A stretch of 64,000 nt of DNA from Siderastrea radians (GCA_964017195.1 OZ024898.1:10563130-10627129); one strand, 5' to 3'. Counted from the first letter of the stretch, positions 20,774 to 33,905 are shown. Made by a program: numbers and translations. Notes: a model not told the origin generated them from the letters alone.

Positions 20774-21284
20774 AAGAATGACGTTTTGGACCTATTAATT
20801 CCCCATTTCAAAGCACCCTCTTATGTCATGCGTAACGGACACTTAAGGGACGCAACCAAATGTGCTAATTACAGAGGTGTTTGGAAGTGTTAATCATGTT
20901 CAGGAAGATCAGAGGTAAAACTCATTAATGTTCTCATTTGTTACTGTAGAGCAAGATCCAAAGGAAAATAGACCTATCAAAACGATATCGGAACAATCCG
21001 AGACAAAATCGCCTCTGAGTCAGTGAATGATAGTTTTGTTCCCTTTTACAATTTCAGGTATAAACGACCCCAAAGAGGGGGGTGGCTAGCAACCCAATCC
21101 ACCACCCATCCCATGGATCCGCCCCTTGTTTGGTAGGCAATGCAAGCAAGTCTCCTTTTCTAAATCGAAGATAAAGAGTTCCATTTAGCCTTGCTCAGTA
21201 CTTCATTCTTTGGGACAGATGGACTTTTGTTATGGATCAATCTAGCAAGACGGATATGAAATGGGGTGGAAAGGCCTACGTGAC

Positions 21285-21622
21285 TCCTACTTCACGTCTT
21301 TGCTCGCCGCGCCTTATTTCGGTCTTTTGACCAATTCTGTTTCTTGTGTTTTTATTGTAGTGGGTTTAGTTCGGGAGGATTTTAATATGGTGACTGAATT
21401 GAGCCGTTACAAGACTTACAACTTAGAAGTCGCATTTTTTAAGACTTTGATCTCGAGGTCATATCTCATCAATTTTCTGATAACCGGTGGATTCTTGTGG
21501 CTCGCGCGCACTGTTTGTTATTCTCAGTTAAATTTTACCTCTGATCGTTTGGCAACTCCATGTCGTTTCTATGCTGCTTTCGGCATATTACGTATGCTGA
21601 ATCTGGCTCGTATAGGAACTTG
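21285..21622. repeat. Dispersed repeat, second copy at 59112-59405
   Basis: Phrases such as GCGCCTTATTTCGGTCTTTTG, TGACTGAATTGAGCCGTTAC and GGTGGATTCTTGTGGCT recur in the same order and strand at 59112-59405 with scattered changes and deletions. The 120-residue frame through this copy (21261-21623) is not kept in the other copy, so I treat it as noncoding repeat. Confidence 0.7.
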
Positions 21623-21627
21623 ATAGA

Positions 21628-22190
21628 TAGCTTTTGCCAACATTTTCATGGCAAAAATCGAAAGAAAAATACTGAGCCAAGGCAGAATAAAAAGTATGGA
21701 AACGTTTCATCGATGACGGGACATCTCTATGGGACATCGACAAACAAGAAATAGATTGATTTCTTCAACAAGCAAGCAGTTTTCATCCAACAATAAAATT
21801 TACAGCTGCAATTTTAGACAAGGAAATCACATTCCTTGACACAGTTGCTTACAAAGGAGAACGATTCCAAAAAGACGCTATCCTTGACATAAAAACTCAC
21901 GACAGTGTATATACCGACTGAAACATTTCAGTACAGACATTACACCTCCTGTCACTCACCAGGTGTCAAAAGAGGTTTTATCAAAGGTGAAGCTATTAGA
22001 CTTCTACGAACAAATTCCTCGGAAAAAATTTCCAGGAATCTCTCTCTAATTTCAATAATTGCCTTCTCGCGCAAGGATACCCTAAAAACTTAGTGGAGAG
22101 AATATTATCTGAATGTCGGCTTTGAAACAAAAGAAAAAGGCTCACGAGCAAATATTACCATTTGTCACGACATATCCGGCCCAGGAGTTA
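21628..22190 (+). pseudogene. Penelope-like element fragment, 5' part
   Basis: In three frames this plus-strand stretch encodes the reverse-transcriptase thumb/linker region of Penelope-like retroelements: MAKIE near the start, then FLDTVAYKGERF, GVKRGFIKGEAIRLLR, and ALKQKKKAHEQILPFV. Several frameshifts and in-frame stops break it (for example around 21740 and 21905), and the catalytic palm with its aspartates is only partly represented (RDISMG-type remnant), so it is dead. The 5' half of the element is missing. The fragment is cut at 22190 by a MITE and resumes at 22937. The GIY-YIG endonuclease normally found downstream in this family is not seen. Confidence 0.75.
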
Positions 22191-22936
22191 GGGCCTGTTT
22201 ACATGGAGGTGGGGGACCCCGGGTACGTGAGGTAACCCGCCCAGCCGTGGTCGAAAAATAGCTCGCGTTTACATGCAATCTTATCACCCCGGGGTCCCGG
22301 GGTGAACTTCCTTGAGAAAATATGTAACGTAAGAGAAGTTCGACTTGATCGGCTGTCCAGGTCTTGTTCTTAGGAGATTTCTTTGTTTTTTTTTAGCAGA
22401 ATGATTTTCGTTGGCAGAGACATCGGAGGCTTTTCTCTTGCTTTGTGTTATCGACTGATATCTAGGCAGAGAAGTAGCGTGTGCTTCGATAGGGCCTTCA
22501 CTTAAAGCATCACTTGAAATTTGAATACCTTCAGATTCTGCCTGATTGCCATCTTGATTGCGGCGTTCGACACTAGGCAGATGAACCCGGCGAAAAAGCT
22601 CTCCACGCTGATATCCTCGAGACTGAGACATGTTGTTGCGGTTCCAATATGGCGGGCGTTTGGTTGTTTTGGTTCGGATTTGACGCGTTTTGGTAACATG
22701 AACCGACCCCGGGTACGCGGGTTACCCCACCTTGAAACGTTTACATGGCAAAAAGCGACCCCGGCTGGGAGGGTTACCCTACCCAGCAGACCGGGCAACC
22801 CGCCTAGGCGGGTTACCCCACCTATCATGTAAACGCGATCGAGAAAAAATGAGAGTTTGTATGGACAGGCGGGTTACCCCACCTAGGCGGGTTACCTCAC
22901 CTACCCGGGGTCCATTACCTCCATGGAAACAGGCCC
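22191..22936. mobile_element. PIF/Harbinger-type MITE inside the Penelope fragment
   Basis: The ends are inverted: GGGCCTGTTTACATGGAGGT on the left and its near complement on the right, extending ~50 bp with GACCCCGGGTA and GGTAACCCGCC motifs. The flanks are TTA on both sides (22188-22190 and 22937-22939). Removing the element and one TTA restores a continuous Penelope-like frame across the join, which supports both boundaries. A 3-bp TTA duplication and a GGGCCTGTTT terminus are typical of PIF/Harbinger and its Tourist-type MITEs. The GGTAACCC-like motif is repeated several times near both ends. Confidence 0.8.
22284..22631 (-). CDS. Hypothetical 115-residue ORF inside the MITE
   Basis: The minus-strand frame begins ATGTCTCAG at 22631 with an AACAAC leader and runs 115 residues, ending inside the terminal repeat. 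The middle has a possible bipartite nuclear-localisation pattern (KRKASD...KKKQR). I do not recognise a domain. It could be a remnant of a Harbinger accessory (Myb-like) protein exon, a captured host exon, or chance. There is no helix-turn-helix signature that I can point to. Confidence 0.25.
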   Translation of the reverse strand: MSQSRGYQRGELFRRVHLPSVERRNQDGNQAESEGIQISSDALSEGPIEAHATSLPRYQSITQSKRKASDVSANENHSAKKKQRNLLRTRPGQPIKSNFSYVTYFLKEVHPGTPG

Positions 22937-23095
22937 TTAAAAACCTAAAAAACATATTGATGCACAAATGGAGTTTAATTCAAAATCAGCCATTGCTGAG
23001 GACCATTTTCAAATAGCCTCCTATTATATCATACAAGAGACAAGAGAGGCAAATCACTAAAAGACAGAGCAAAGCTTTGACGGCACAATAACTTA
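22937..23095 (+). pseudogene. Penelope-like element fragment, 3' part
   Basis: Continues the fragment interrupted at 22190: LKNILMHKWSLIQNQPLLRT is readable directly, followed by an in-frame stop and then PPIISYKR-like and frame-shifted SLKD remnants. Homology fades at about 23095. Confidence 0.7.
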
Positions 23096-23689
23096 CACGT
23101 CGCAAACAAAACTCCACAGTAGGGAGTTTGTGCAGGCCTGTCACGATTGTTATACCTTAGAGTTCTCCCTCGAGAAAACCTGCGATGTGATTGGCTCGGT
23201 ACACCTGGTACGGAAATGCTCAAAGCGGAGCAAAGCGGACCAATCGCAGAGCGGCTTTGGAACGGTGCAGGTCAACAGATTTCAGCCATCTATTTCGAAC
23301 CACGACCATTTATTATGATTGACAAGGTCACGTGACACGGTTATGCAAAGAGCCTATATGAGTTCGAGATTTCTATGGCGTGATAGCTGATGAGGATACA
23401 GCCCGAATCAGCTTTAACGCACAGAAATCGAGAGCGAATAATCTAATTGTTCTAGTATAAATCTTGATTAATATCCCTCTAAAAGAAAAAGTTTTGCTTG
23501 ATGACATCGTTATTTTGAAGGATAAGACTGCGCCTGCTGCTCATCTTTTCGCTACTCACTATGTATCACGGAATAGACAGTGACCAACATAGCCAATCAG
23601 ATTGCAGCATATATGATAGAACGCCAGAAGATTTATAGTAATTTCTGAAAGACCATGCCAAGGCACACACTGATGTAGATGTCCAAACT

Positions 23690-23716
23690 ATTTATTTATT
23701 TATTTATTTATTTATT
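23690..23716. repeat. (TTTA)n microsatellite
   Basis: About seven uninterrupted TTTA units. Confidence 0.9.
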
Positions 23717-23729
23717 ACTTTTAAACTAA

Positions 23730-26380
23730 AACAGGATCACCAACACTGCTTCGCAAGCCTACATTCACGTATCAAAGGAAATAGGAGACGTCTGCGCGCA
23801 GGCTATCACGTATCAGAGTGAATCTAATTGTCGTAGAAATTAAGCGATAACAGCAAGAACTGCAGCATATGAAGCTTCCCTTCTGTTGCTGATAATTTTC
23901 GCAGGCTCCGTCCAACCTTCTTACGTGGAAGGTATAAAATGTACTGCGGATTAAGGTTATCCATGCAGCCGTTGAACAACTGGGACCAGGTTGACCGTTT
24001 TATACAGACCTGGCTTGCTGGCTTAAACACCTACTTTTAGGATCATTTTCAAAAGCTAAAAAAGCATATTGCAATTAAAGGAAATCCAAGAGCAATTCTT
24101 CAGGTTTTGTTAAAAAATTACTTTAGGCTACCATTTTTTCTGAAACTATAATCTTGAGTGCGTTTGGCTGCAGAGGGGTAGGATGGAAGTGGAAGTTTAC
24201 TTGTTTTGGAAGTTTATGGTATTTATAATGCAATTCTTATTTACCTTGCATGATGTACACAACAACTACCGTCATAGAGAGAACAAAAAAGCCGATTGGA
24301 GCTGCCATTTATTCTGTCTTCTTAACTGAAATAGAGAACAGTCGCACGACGCCGCTTAAAGAAAATTTTTGTTGGAACAGGAAACTGAAAGGGGCCAATG
24401 AGGCAAGATATAAGCTATTGTCACGAAAAGTTTTGTACAAACAAGATAGAAGTTCATGGACAACACTAATCTCATAATAAAAATTTGGACAAGATGAAAT
24501 AATTTTCCACGACTTTAAGGTCTCTTGCAGGATAAATTTCTGTTACATCTTGAATTTTCTTGTTTGAAGAATATACGCAAAATAAGTGGGAAGAATAACC
24601 TCTGGTTACATTCTCTGTTTTTTTTTTCGGCAGAAACATGAGCAACCAATACATTTTGTGCTTTCCACGAGACGGTATATGTTTGAACTATATGTTTTCG
24701 TCGACTTTCCTTCGACATTTTAAGTTCAAATCTTAGCTTACTACTGTATGTGTTTTGTTTTGTTTTTGTTGTTGTTGTTGTTGTTTGTCGCGGGTTAAAC
24801 AGACTAGCAGGTTGACTCTAGCAGAACTTGCAAACAATGCAATCCTCTAGGTTCTTCTTTCACTTAAGGAAAATTTTCTCTAAACGCAAATCTAAAATTT
24901 TGAAAAGCTTTTGTTAGGTGTGTTAGGGCCAACTAAAGTTGCTGCTATAATCGGTCTCAAAATCTTCCATGTTTACCCTTTCAGTCTCCATGGTGACAAG
25001 TATCCAGTTTCTCCTTACGAATCTAACTACTTGTTCAAACATACGGGTCTCGAGAATACAGGATTTAAATCTAAATTATATGTTCGAGACGCTTTGGCAA
25101 ATAAAAGTAACTGCTTGATGGTTGACGGTTGACAGTAAAAGTGAGTTTTTTAAAGATTGACAGATAAATTCTAGGTGGTTTGCTGTTAGTCGGACCGTCA
25201 CATGTACTGATTCCCACTCAACCTTAACACGGAAAAAGACAAGATACGATAAGAGTGTTGCCGAGGGCAGAGATATCGTCATTCGCGAAGTGAATTCACC
25301 CAAAACTGGAGAAAAAATGTTTCTTGAAACAATTTTGTGTTTTGTAGTGGCACAAGACAAAAGAGGCAGCTATAAATAATATAAAATTGAACTACTTAGA
25401 GCCTCACCTCTCGGGATTTCCAGAAGTCCTTCTTTATGTAAGGGAAGTCGTTACTAGTTGGACATAAAGCTGTCCATGGCCAGAAAGAAAAGTACATTAG
25501 GTAGTATTTAGTATCCTTATTTTAATTGTAATAACCATCCTTGGCCCATTTCAAAATATCTTTTTGCCCTAATTATGACGTCATCAGACACGTGACCACA
25601 ACAAGTAAACCTTAAGGCATTTAAGGACGATAAATCCTTTATTCTGTATACTTTAAGTGATCTCCAGGACATAAGAAACATTGCTTCCATGAGGAATAAT
25701 AATTTACTTCGTAGGGGGTCTAAGTCAAGGAAACAAGCCGTGCCTTAACATGCTTGAGTTGTTTAATTTCCTAGTCGGTTACTCTTCAACCCCCCCCCCA
25801 AATTATTTACGTTCAAACTACCCCCTCCCAAGCCTCATTTCGCTTTCTACGTTACTCGAAATTTAACATTTGAATTTGTTTTCTTCTGAGCACAATTTTG
25901 TTCCTTTTGAACATCAAAATGGTAATAGGTTAATTAAAGAACAAAGGGGAAACATTTATCACGTTTAAAAAATCAACCAAAAACTGGTGTAAAAAACGCG
26001 AGCAAAGCAACGTACGCTTTGGTTGTATCTTGGTTATCGGTGGTTATTTTGCTCTGATGACGGGGTCATTCTCAACAAGTTCACTTCTACAGGAACAGGG
26101 AGCGATTCATTTCTATGGAGACGTGATTTTCCTTTAAGTCTTGAACATCCTGTTATTTCACTTTGCTCGAGCTCCTGCTTGCATAATTTCGTCAATTTTA
26201 ATATGGTTGATCCGTTTCCATAGATATAAGTATTATGTAACATGCGTGGGTGCTGTATGGGGAAATAGACATTTCTGCAGCGTTGTTTCTTTTCTCTTCT
26301 TTATTTCTTGCCACTAATTTTTGCATGATTATGGAACGATAAGGCTAAGTACAAACACAAGCAGCCCAGTCAGATGACGG
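23730..26380. other. No supported gene
   Basis: Short open frames only (for example 24250-24477 and 24911-25132), without domains, conserved neighbours or splice context. A short GTT run lies near 24766-24785. The stretch at about 25885-25960 resembles the start of the tandem module described downstream. Confidence 0.5.
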
Positions 26381-27417
26381 TTGATTGTTCCTGTTCAACA
26401 GAAAACGTGTAGTTTTCTTTTGTACATTGAAGAAATCCTTTCAATGTCATTATGTCATCAACTAACCATCGAATCACGTTTTTGGGCCAATAGCAGCGTT
26501 CGTAGCGTTCATGTCGGCATTTTCCTGACACCCTTCCTTCTCAGTTCAATTCACTGGCTCATTTGATTAGAAGACTTTGCTCCCGGGAAGCTGAGAGGAT
26601 CAGATCTATTTTTAGATGGCCATAGATTGTGGAGAGGATTATAAACTGCAGCTAAAGTTTTGTTAATTACCTTTGCTTTTTCATCTTTCGCCCTCTTGAT
26701 CTAACCAACTGTGGAACATTAAGAGGGGCTGCAATATCCTGACGGTACGTGCAAATCATATCAATAACTAATCTGTGTTTTTAGGATTAACTAAGCGTAA
26801 AATCTTTCTTCAGCGTGTCACACGTTTCACAAGCTCGGCCACTTGAAAGTTATTTTAAAAAAACGTTATCGAAGCCATGTCACCTTAGTTTATTACTTTG
26901 TGTAGCATGGATGCTCCTATGTTCATTTTGAAAGACTTATTTTAAACAACAATAAAAAGTGGAATTTTAACGTCTTCTTCTGAACATAAAAACGAAAATG
27001 GGTAAATTTACGGAGCAGAAGGATATTTATCAACAACATTTTTAAAGTGAACTAAATATGAGAAATATCATAAAGTAATCCAGTGATAATATTTTGTACT
27101 TTATTTTCCACACGACTATAAATGTACGGAAAGGAATTTCATTTCAAACACTCGTACAACTTGTTAACTTAATAATATGAAAATATTATTACAAGCTTTA
27201 TGTCTCAGTATGCCAGTTCAACCAAGCAGCATCTCGTGTCGGCTTGTTCCCTCACCCTTAAATCTCCCGGTTGATTCCGCAAGAAGAAGGCCGGCACTTT
27301 CGGGGACCTTAGAGGATCCGACTGAATCTAGGAAGACTATGGAGTGAATTATTAATTGGACCTAAGCTCATTCTAATTGCTCGTGCTTCCTCATCTTTCG
27401 CCGGCAGGTTTGGATCA

Positions 27418-27479
27418 ATTTCTATCTGGAAGAAACCAACTGTAGAAACTTTACTTCACAAGAGACTGCGATATCCACA
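27418..27479 (+). ncRNA. Putative leader exon, module 2
   Basis: Bounded by CGCCGGCAG and a GTACGT donor. Related to the other module exons by CCAACTGTRGAA, TTTACTTCACA and CTGCGATATCC blocks. No frame is shared with the other copies, so it is annotated as noncoding; transcription is inferred only from splice sites. Confidence 0.3.
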
Positions 27480-29053
27480 GTACGTAGAAATATTAAATAC
27501 ATTTGTTTCATTAGGCTTAGACGAAGCCAAAAATATTCCTTCGTGTTAGACTTTTCTCGGGATCAGTTACATTAATTAATAAACGTCCATCGCAGCAACC
27601 GAAATACGGCGGTACTATTAAGAAGTGGACCACGGTATTGCGTTTGTAGATATCTGGTTGGTTCATGGAACAAGACTGTTATGAGAGAATATCCTAGCTG
27701 CGACAAATGTGATCAATAAACGTGCTAGAAGCATAGTTAAGAATTTCACAAAAGAAAGGGTCCTGATCCACCGAAATGCCAACAAGGCACAAGTCAGTAA
27801 AATATAGCATAGTAACGTATGACAATTATTCTGCGAGGACGCAGACTGACAAATGGCCATATATAGTAGAGAGTACCAATGAGTTGGCTACAGTCATTTG
27901 GCTGAGTACAAAGAAGATAAAAAGAAAGAAAGAGAAGCTGTTGATCATGACTGAACGAACAAGACGCTAAAAGATTGCCGTAATTCGTTTTTGTCGCAGC
28001 TTTCCACGGCCTAGCTGAATAAATTCGATGGCGTTCCATATCAAGTGGATAGCAAAGGAGCTCCAGTTTTTGAAAAGATTTCGCACTCTCTTGCTTTCAA
28101 AAATATGTATATGTGCTGGACGGTTACTTGGAAATTAGACTAATCTTCTTTAATCGAAATAATGCTAGACGATCACCTAATTGCAAATAAAGGATGAGAA
28201 ATGAGCAAGCATTGAGTTTGATCTTTTGCGTCGCTGGGACATGTAATAATAATAATAATAGTAATATAATAAGTACAAGTGTGGCCGAGTTCAGTAAAGA
28301 CAGAGTTTATCACATTGAAGATATCGTAGAGGAACACATAACGTTTTGCCAAAATCCATCTCCTTCGTTCTCCTCGGGGCAGTTTCATTGAGTTAATTCA
28401 ACTTTTCCAAGCAATGCTGAAAAACACACCACAATGTTTTTGCGCCTTTAACCCTTACCGTCAAACGATAAATACTTAACTTTTTTGTCCGTTTACTATT
28501 TGTCTTTCTCGTATTTATATTTATTTGTGGTTGGACCTTTAATAAAACAACTATTCTTCTCGAGATGCTGGATATCAAATATAGTTGATTATACCCAACT
28601 CGGCACTACAGGCCTCAGTGGTTGAATAATTATGCTGCACATCATTCCTAACTTTATTTGTCGTCAAAACGTGGCAACAAGTGTCAGTTGAGGGTCACTT
28701 TATTTTAATAATTTGCGTAGCATGACGATGATATGCAAATTTTGAAAGATTTTACTTTAAAAATAGTAATAAAAAACGAACTTCTAAATTTTTCTTCTGC
28801 GCATAAAAACGAAAATGGGTAAATTTAAATTTACAGCTGCAGAGGGATAGCATTTTCGTATCGCAGCGACATTTTCAGTATGCGGGCTAAATATCATAAA
28901 AATATCCTTCAGCGATACTTTGTATTTAGTTTCTACATGAATATAAATGTACCAAAAGGAACGTGGGTTCAAAAACTTGTCGAACTTGTTACCTTATCAA
29001 AATACAAGTTTTTTTTGTGTTTTGTGTTTTTTTTTTCAACCCTTTATCTTTAA

Positions 29054-30597
29054 CAGTGCGGCGGATAACCAGAACTGGGTATATGATTTCCTGCTATCTG
29101 ATTGGCTCACACAAAACCAAAACATTGTCTAGACCGCGAAAGGACTAAGCTCTAGTGAAATGGCGAGTGTGAAAGTCGAGCGAGGTGAAGTCTTATGTCG
29201 TATGTCGAAGGAATCCCAATTTGTCGATCTCTGGAGCCTCTGTATAATTCAAGCCATTAGTCGTTTGCCTAGGATTTGCTTTATTCATTTAAACACTGCA
29301 ATTTTGTCCTCGATTTGTCGATCGCTTGTAATAACCCTATTTTCGGTTAGCCTGTGTACAGCCGTCCGCGTCGGGAAAAGATTTTTTTGAGGGGACAGAG
29401 ACGGCTGCATCGGTTCGTGAAATCCGGATTATCTGGACATAGAAAAGCCTGTCGACGGTTTTTGTCACACGAGGATCGTCCCTCGACTTAGGACAGCCGA
29501 CGCATCGTGAACGCTCGCTTAGAGCCGGTATGCATGTCATACCGTAAACATTGGCGCTCCGGCTTTGATTGCGCTGATCAAGCTTTTGCGATATCACATC
29601 TCGCCAGAATACTGTTTCAACATCACTATCACAAGTACCAGGTTGTTCAGAAGACATTGTTTCACGTGTTCGCAGAGTGACTAATAATACGAATAATAGA
29701 CATTCCCCCCAATTTCGTGACAATTTCGTGTGAAGATAAGATTTACATAATTATTCACTTTTCCTTTCCTCGAATCGGAGTGATAGATTGTATTCGCTTG
29801 GATGTCAGAATAAAATCCACAGTATTGGGAACTTTTATAAGCAGTAATGTAAATATGTTTCAACATGTGCAATGGGGAGTATATTTCTTTGCTGCTAAAA
29901 AGTGTTTATATCTTGAGTACAAGCTGAACAGGCTGAAGGTTTCTAAACGTCTAGTATTTATAGTAACTCCATTAAAGCATTTAACATCGCTCATTCAGTA
30001 GTCATTTTATTACGGTATTTGATAATGTTAGAACTTCTTTGTCCTTGCTCCTCTATCAATGCTTTCTTGTCATAACCTACAGAAACAATAATAATAAACA
30101 CAGCATGAAATCGGGTCCACAGCACGGTCTGCGTGATCGGTCAACGAGAAACACATCTGGCGAAGCACATTATTGCATCTTAAGAAGCCTTGGACCCAGC
30201 GACGCAGTCATGGACCCACACAAAAATAACACCATGTAAAAGCAAATTTCATACACATTAACGACATATTTTTTTCACAAAGGACAAAAAATGCTACGTA
30301 CCTGATTTTTCAATTTATGTGGCGTCCTGTCGAGTCGAAAACAGAGCAAAAAAAGCACAAAATGGCACGGTTTCGGCCTCCCAACTCGTGAAAGCTTCGC
30401 AAAACGCCATTTTCTTCTCCACTCAACAAATCTCTATTGTTCTATTGTATTGTGTGCAAAGCCTTGTGGGAAAAGGCCGCTTTTTGGCCACAAAAAGAGC
30501 TCAGAAAAGAGTATGTATAGTGTGCCTAGCTTCGGCGGCCATATTGCCATTTCTCGTGACGTCACCAGATATCCAATTCTGGTTATCCGCCGCACTG
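29054..30597. mobile_element. 1544-bp inverted-repeat transposon with TTTAA duplication
   Basis: The ends are CAGTGCGGCGGATAACCAG and its complement (25-bp inverted repeat, nearly perfect), flanked by TTTAA at 29049-29053 and 30598-30602. The sister module at 32139-32150 has the uninterrupted CTTTAACAGG, so the empty site is in the window. The superfamily is uncertain: a TTAA core could place it with piggyBac or Kolobok, but a five-base duplication fits the termini better. The right end carries a perfect CRE palindrome (TGACGTCA, 30556-30563) and the left end an inverted CCAAT box, so both ends look promoter-like. There is no transposase; a 128-residue minus frame at 29337-29723 is unrecognised. 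Confidence 0.75.
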
Positions 30598-30605
30598 TTT
30601 AACAG

Positions 30606-30677
30606 GTTTTGCTCGATTTCTATCTCGCAGTAACCAACTGTGGAAATTTTACTTCACAAGGGACTGCGATATCCGCG
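30606..30677 (+). ncRNA. Putative leader exon, module 3
   Basis: Starts right after TTTAACAG, the AG lying directly beyond the transposon's target duplication, and ends at a weak GTGTGT donor. The insertion replaced the promoter and most of the pyrimidine tract, so this copy is probably inactive. Confidence 0.3.
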
Positions 30678-32147
30678 GTGTGTAGAATTAAATACCTTTG
30701 TATCATTAGGCTTAGACTAAGGCAAAAGTATTTCTTCGCAATCGAAGCCATCGAAATACAGCACTATAATTGCATTTGTAGATATAAGGTTGGCTCATAG
30801 GCAAGAGTCAGAAGCTAATATCTTAGCCGTGACACATTTTATGATCAGTAAGTTGGTTATAACCGTTTCATATTGAGAAAGCCCGAGTAGAGTTATTTTT
30901 TGTTTAAAACCCAGCCACGGATAAAATATAAACACAGGAATAAAGTAAAGAAGAGAGAAAACGAGGAAAAGAGACAACGTATTGATCACACGACGGACGC
31001 TAAAATGTCGTTGCAGCGTACCTTGGTCAAACTGAATATATTCGATGGAAGTGTTCCATACTGTACGAAGAAGCCGCAATACGTCTTGTAAGAAATTGGT
31101 CTAACTCTTGTTTAATCGCTCTGAAGCAAGGCGAACTCTCCATTTGTAGAACCTGAAATCGTGGGGGCAGGTGCAATTTTGATTGGACTGAAGACAGTAT
31201 TTATAATATCAGTAGAAGACTGATATTATATATATTTATTATATATTTATAATATCAGTAGAATGAACTGGAGCAGATACTTTTTCGACAAAAATCGAGC
31301 TCTTTCAGTCAATTCAGTGTAGTTCCAGTGAATTCATTCAACTCTTCCAAGGAACACTAAAACACACCTTTCGCGCCCGTTTATCTTTCATCCACGTGCT
31401 CTCTATTTTTTTCTATTAAGTCTATTTATCTCTATCGTATTTTAAATTTATTTTTCGCTGGGTGTAAAACAGTTCTTCTACTTGAAAATGCTGGATATCA
31501 AACTCTTGCATCGGACACAGCCCTACGCATCCCGTTGGTTGATATCCAGCGTACACGAGCGGAATGATTGTATTTTATGTTACATATGTAAGACTTTTTA
31601 ACCTGGTTGCTGTAAAAAAATTCCCAAGATTCTAATGCGGGTTAGTCTAATTATATTACTTTGTATGCCATTCGCATGCTTCCTCTTAAATTATTTTTAA
31701 AGATTTTATAAGAAAAATTAAACATGAAATTTCAAGTTTTTCTGGCCATGAAATTTTCCTTCCGGGCATAAACCGGAAATGTGGAAATATACAGGGCAGA
31801 AGGGAAGTATTTGTCAACCATCTTTTCTAAGCGGGCTAAAGATCATAGAGAATGGAAATATTTAAAAATTTTTTCTACAAGACTACAAACATACGGGACG
31901 GCATTTTAGTTCAAAAAGTCGTGCATCTTATCAACTTGTGGAAAAACTCAACCCATCAGCAACTCGGTTTTTTGTGTCGGCCAATAGCAGCATTACACGT
32001 CAACAACCACACCCTTACTTCTCCCTTCAATTAGGAAACTTTGCTTCGGAAGCTGTGAGTTATCAGACCGGCTTTAGGTAGGTTATAGAGCGGATTATAA
32101 GTTGGAGCTAAGCCTTCTCTAATTTCCGGTGTGTTCTTCTTTAACAG

Positions 32148-32220
32148 GTTTTGGTCGATCCCCATAGTAAAGTAAGCAACTGTGAACACTCTTCTTTACA
32201 GAAGAACTGCGATATCCAGA
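32148..32220 (+). ncRNA. Putative leader exon, module 4
   Basis: Acceptor TTCTTTAACAG, donor GTAAGTAC. The upstream CCAATAG box is near 31980 and a possible first-exon donor CTTTAG|GTAGGT is near 32075. Noncoding by lack of a shared frame. Confidence 0.35.
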
Positions 32221-33831
32221 GTAAGTACAAATCAATAGATTTTTGTTGCTAGGCTTAATCTTGGTGCCCAGAATGGTTGTTCGCGTCAGACGTTTCTCAG
32301 GCTCGGCGACTTTAAACTTACGTTTGCTCAGAAGTAACCGAAAATTTAATACTGTTAAAAATTGCTTCACGGTTGGTAAATGAAGCGAGCTGCACCAACA
32401 TAAGGTATAATCAATTGTTCTTTAACAAGAACGAGTAAAACAATACCAAGTTTCCAGAGGGGTCTAATCTTTTCATATCTTTGTGTAGCCTTTAATTTGG
32501 CGTTGTTATATTTATTTTGGGAGATTTTACAGCTTTTCCTTCTGAGCATAAAAGGTTTTCGTCTCAACATAAAAATGTAAATGGGTGTAAATGTACAGCA
32601 GACGGTCACCATTATCGACCACCTTTTCTAAAAAAAACTAAAGTTCATGAAGAAATCCTATGGCAATATTATTTTTCTTTTCTTTTATACACTTTTTGTG
32701 CGGCATTTGAGTTCAAACAGTCCTACAACGTATCATCTTATGAGGAAATAAGCTTCAGCTAGTCAACAAGCTAGCCCAACCAATCAGCGACTCGGATTCT
32801 TAAACAGCCAATAGCATGTCAGCATTTTCCACACCCTTACTTCTAAGTTTAATCCCCTGGCTCGTTCGAGTAGAAGACATAATTCTCGGGAAGGTTAGAA
32901 GATCAGACTGACGTTAGGTAGGTTGTGGAGAGTTTTATGAATTGGAGCTAAGATCAAGCTGCTAAATGTTTGTGCTTTTCTTTGATCCACCTCCATTTTG
33001 AAGTTGAATCAGCTCCGGAATTTTGACTTTACGAAAGAACTGCGTTATCCAGAGTAAGTACAAATCAATAGTTTGGCGTCGTAGATTTAAACTAAGCCAA
33101 AATATTTCTTCGTGTCAGACGTCTCATATTAAACTAAACGTTCACAACAAAGCCACCGAAAAATACAGTACGTTCATGACGTGAGTACCACCATTTTGAG
33201 TTGTAATAAATTGGTATTTACCAAGTGCGAGTAGAATAATATCAAGTTTCGAAGGCAGTTTAGTCATTTTTTTCAACTTTGTCTAGCATTAAATGCCCGA
33301 TGTTATATCCATTTTGACAGACTTTGTCTTACACGACCAAAAAGATAAACTAAGAAATAACAAGTTTTCCTTCCGAAGGTATTCTTTTTCTGAGCATAAA
33401 AATGGTTATAGGTAAATTTACAGAGCAGATGGGCACCATTTATCGACCACCTTTTCTGAAAGGACTAAAAGTTATGAAGAAAGCCCATTGCGATATTTCT
33501 TCTTTTCTTTAATTTTCTACACAACTTGTATGGCATATGAGTTCAAACAGTCGTACAAAGTATCAACTTATGAGGAAATAAGCTACAGCCAATCAGCAAG
33601 AGCATGCCAGCACAGCCAATCAGTGGCTCGGTTCTTTTAAACAGCCAATAGTAGCATTACCTGTCAGCATTTCCACACCCTTACTTCTCAGTTTAATCCC
33701 CTGCTCGTTCGAGTGGGCGACATAATTCTCGGGGAGCTTAGAAGATCAGACTGACGTTAGGTAGGTTGTGGAGAGTTTATGAATTGGAGTCAAGATGAAG
33801 CTAATTGTTCGTTCTTTTTCATCTTCCGCAG

Positions 33832-33905
33832 GATTATTGATCGACTTCATTTTGAGGTGCATAGCTGGGGAATTTTGACTTTACAGAAGAACTGCGTTGT
33901 CCAGG
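33832..33905 (+). ncRNA. Putative leader exon, module 6
   Basis: Acceptor TTTTTCATCTTCCGCAG and donor GTAAGTAT are both close to consensus. Three CCAAT boxes lie at 33588-33650 and ACGTTAG|GTAGGT near 33755-33770, so a two-exon leader with a ~75-nt second exon is predicted. One frame is open through the exon but is not the frame open in module 7. Confidence 0.4.

Noticed and set aside
21261..21623. 120-residue membrane-like protein
   Set aside because: The paralogous repeat at 59112-59405 does not keep the frame, so it is part of a dispersed repeat.
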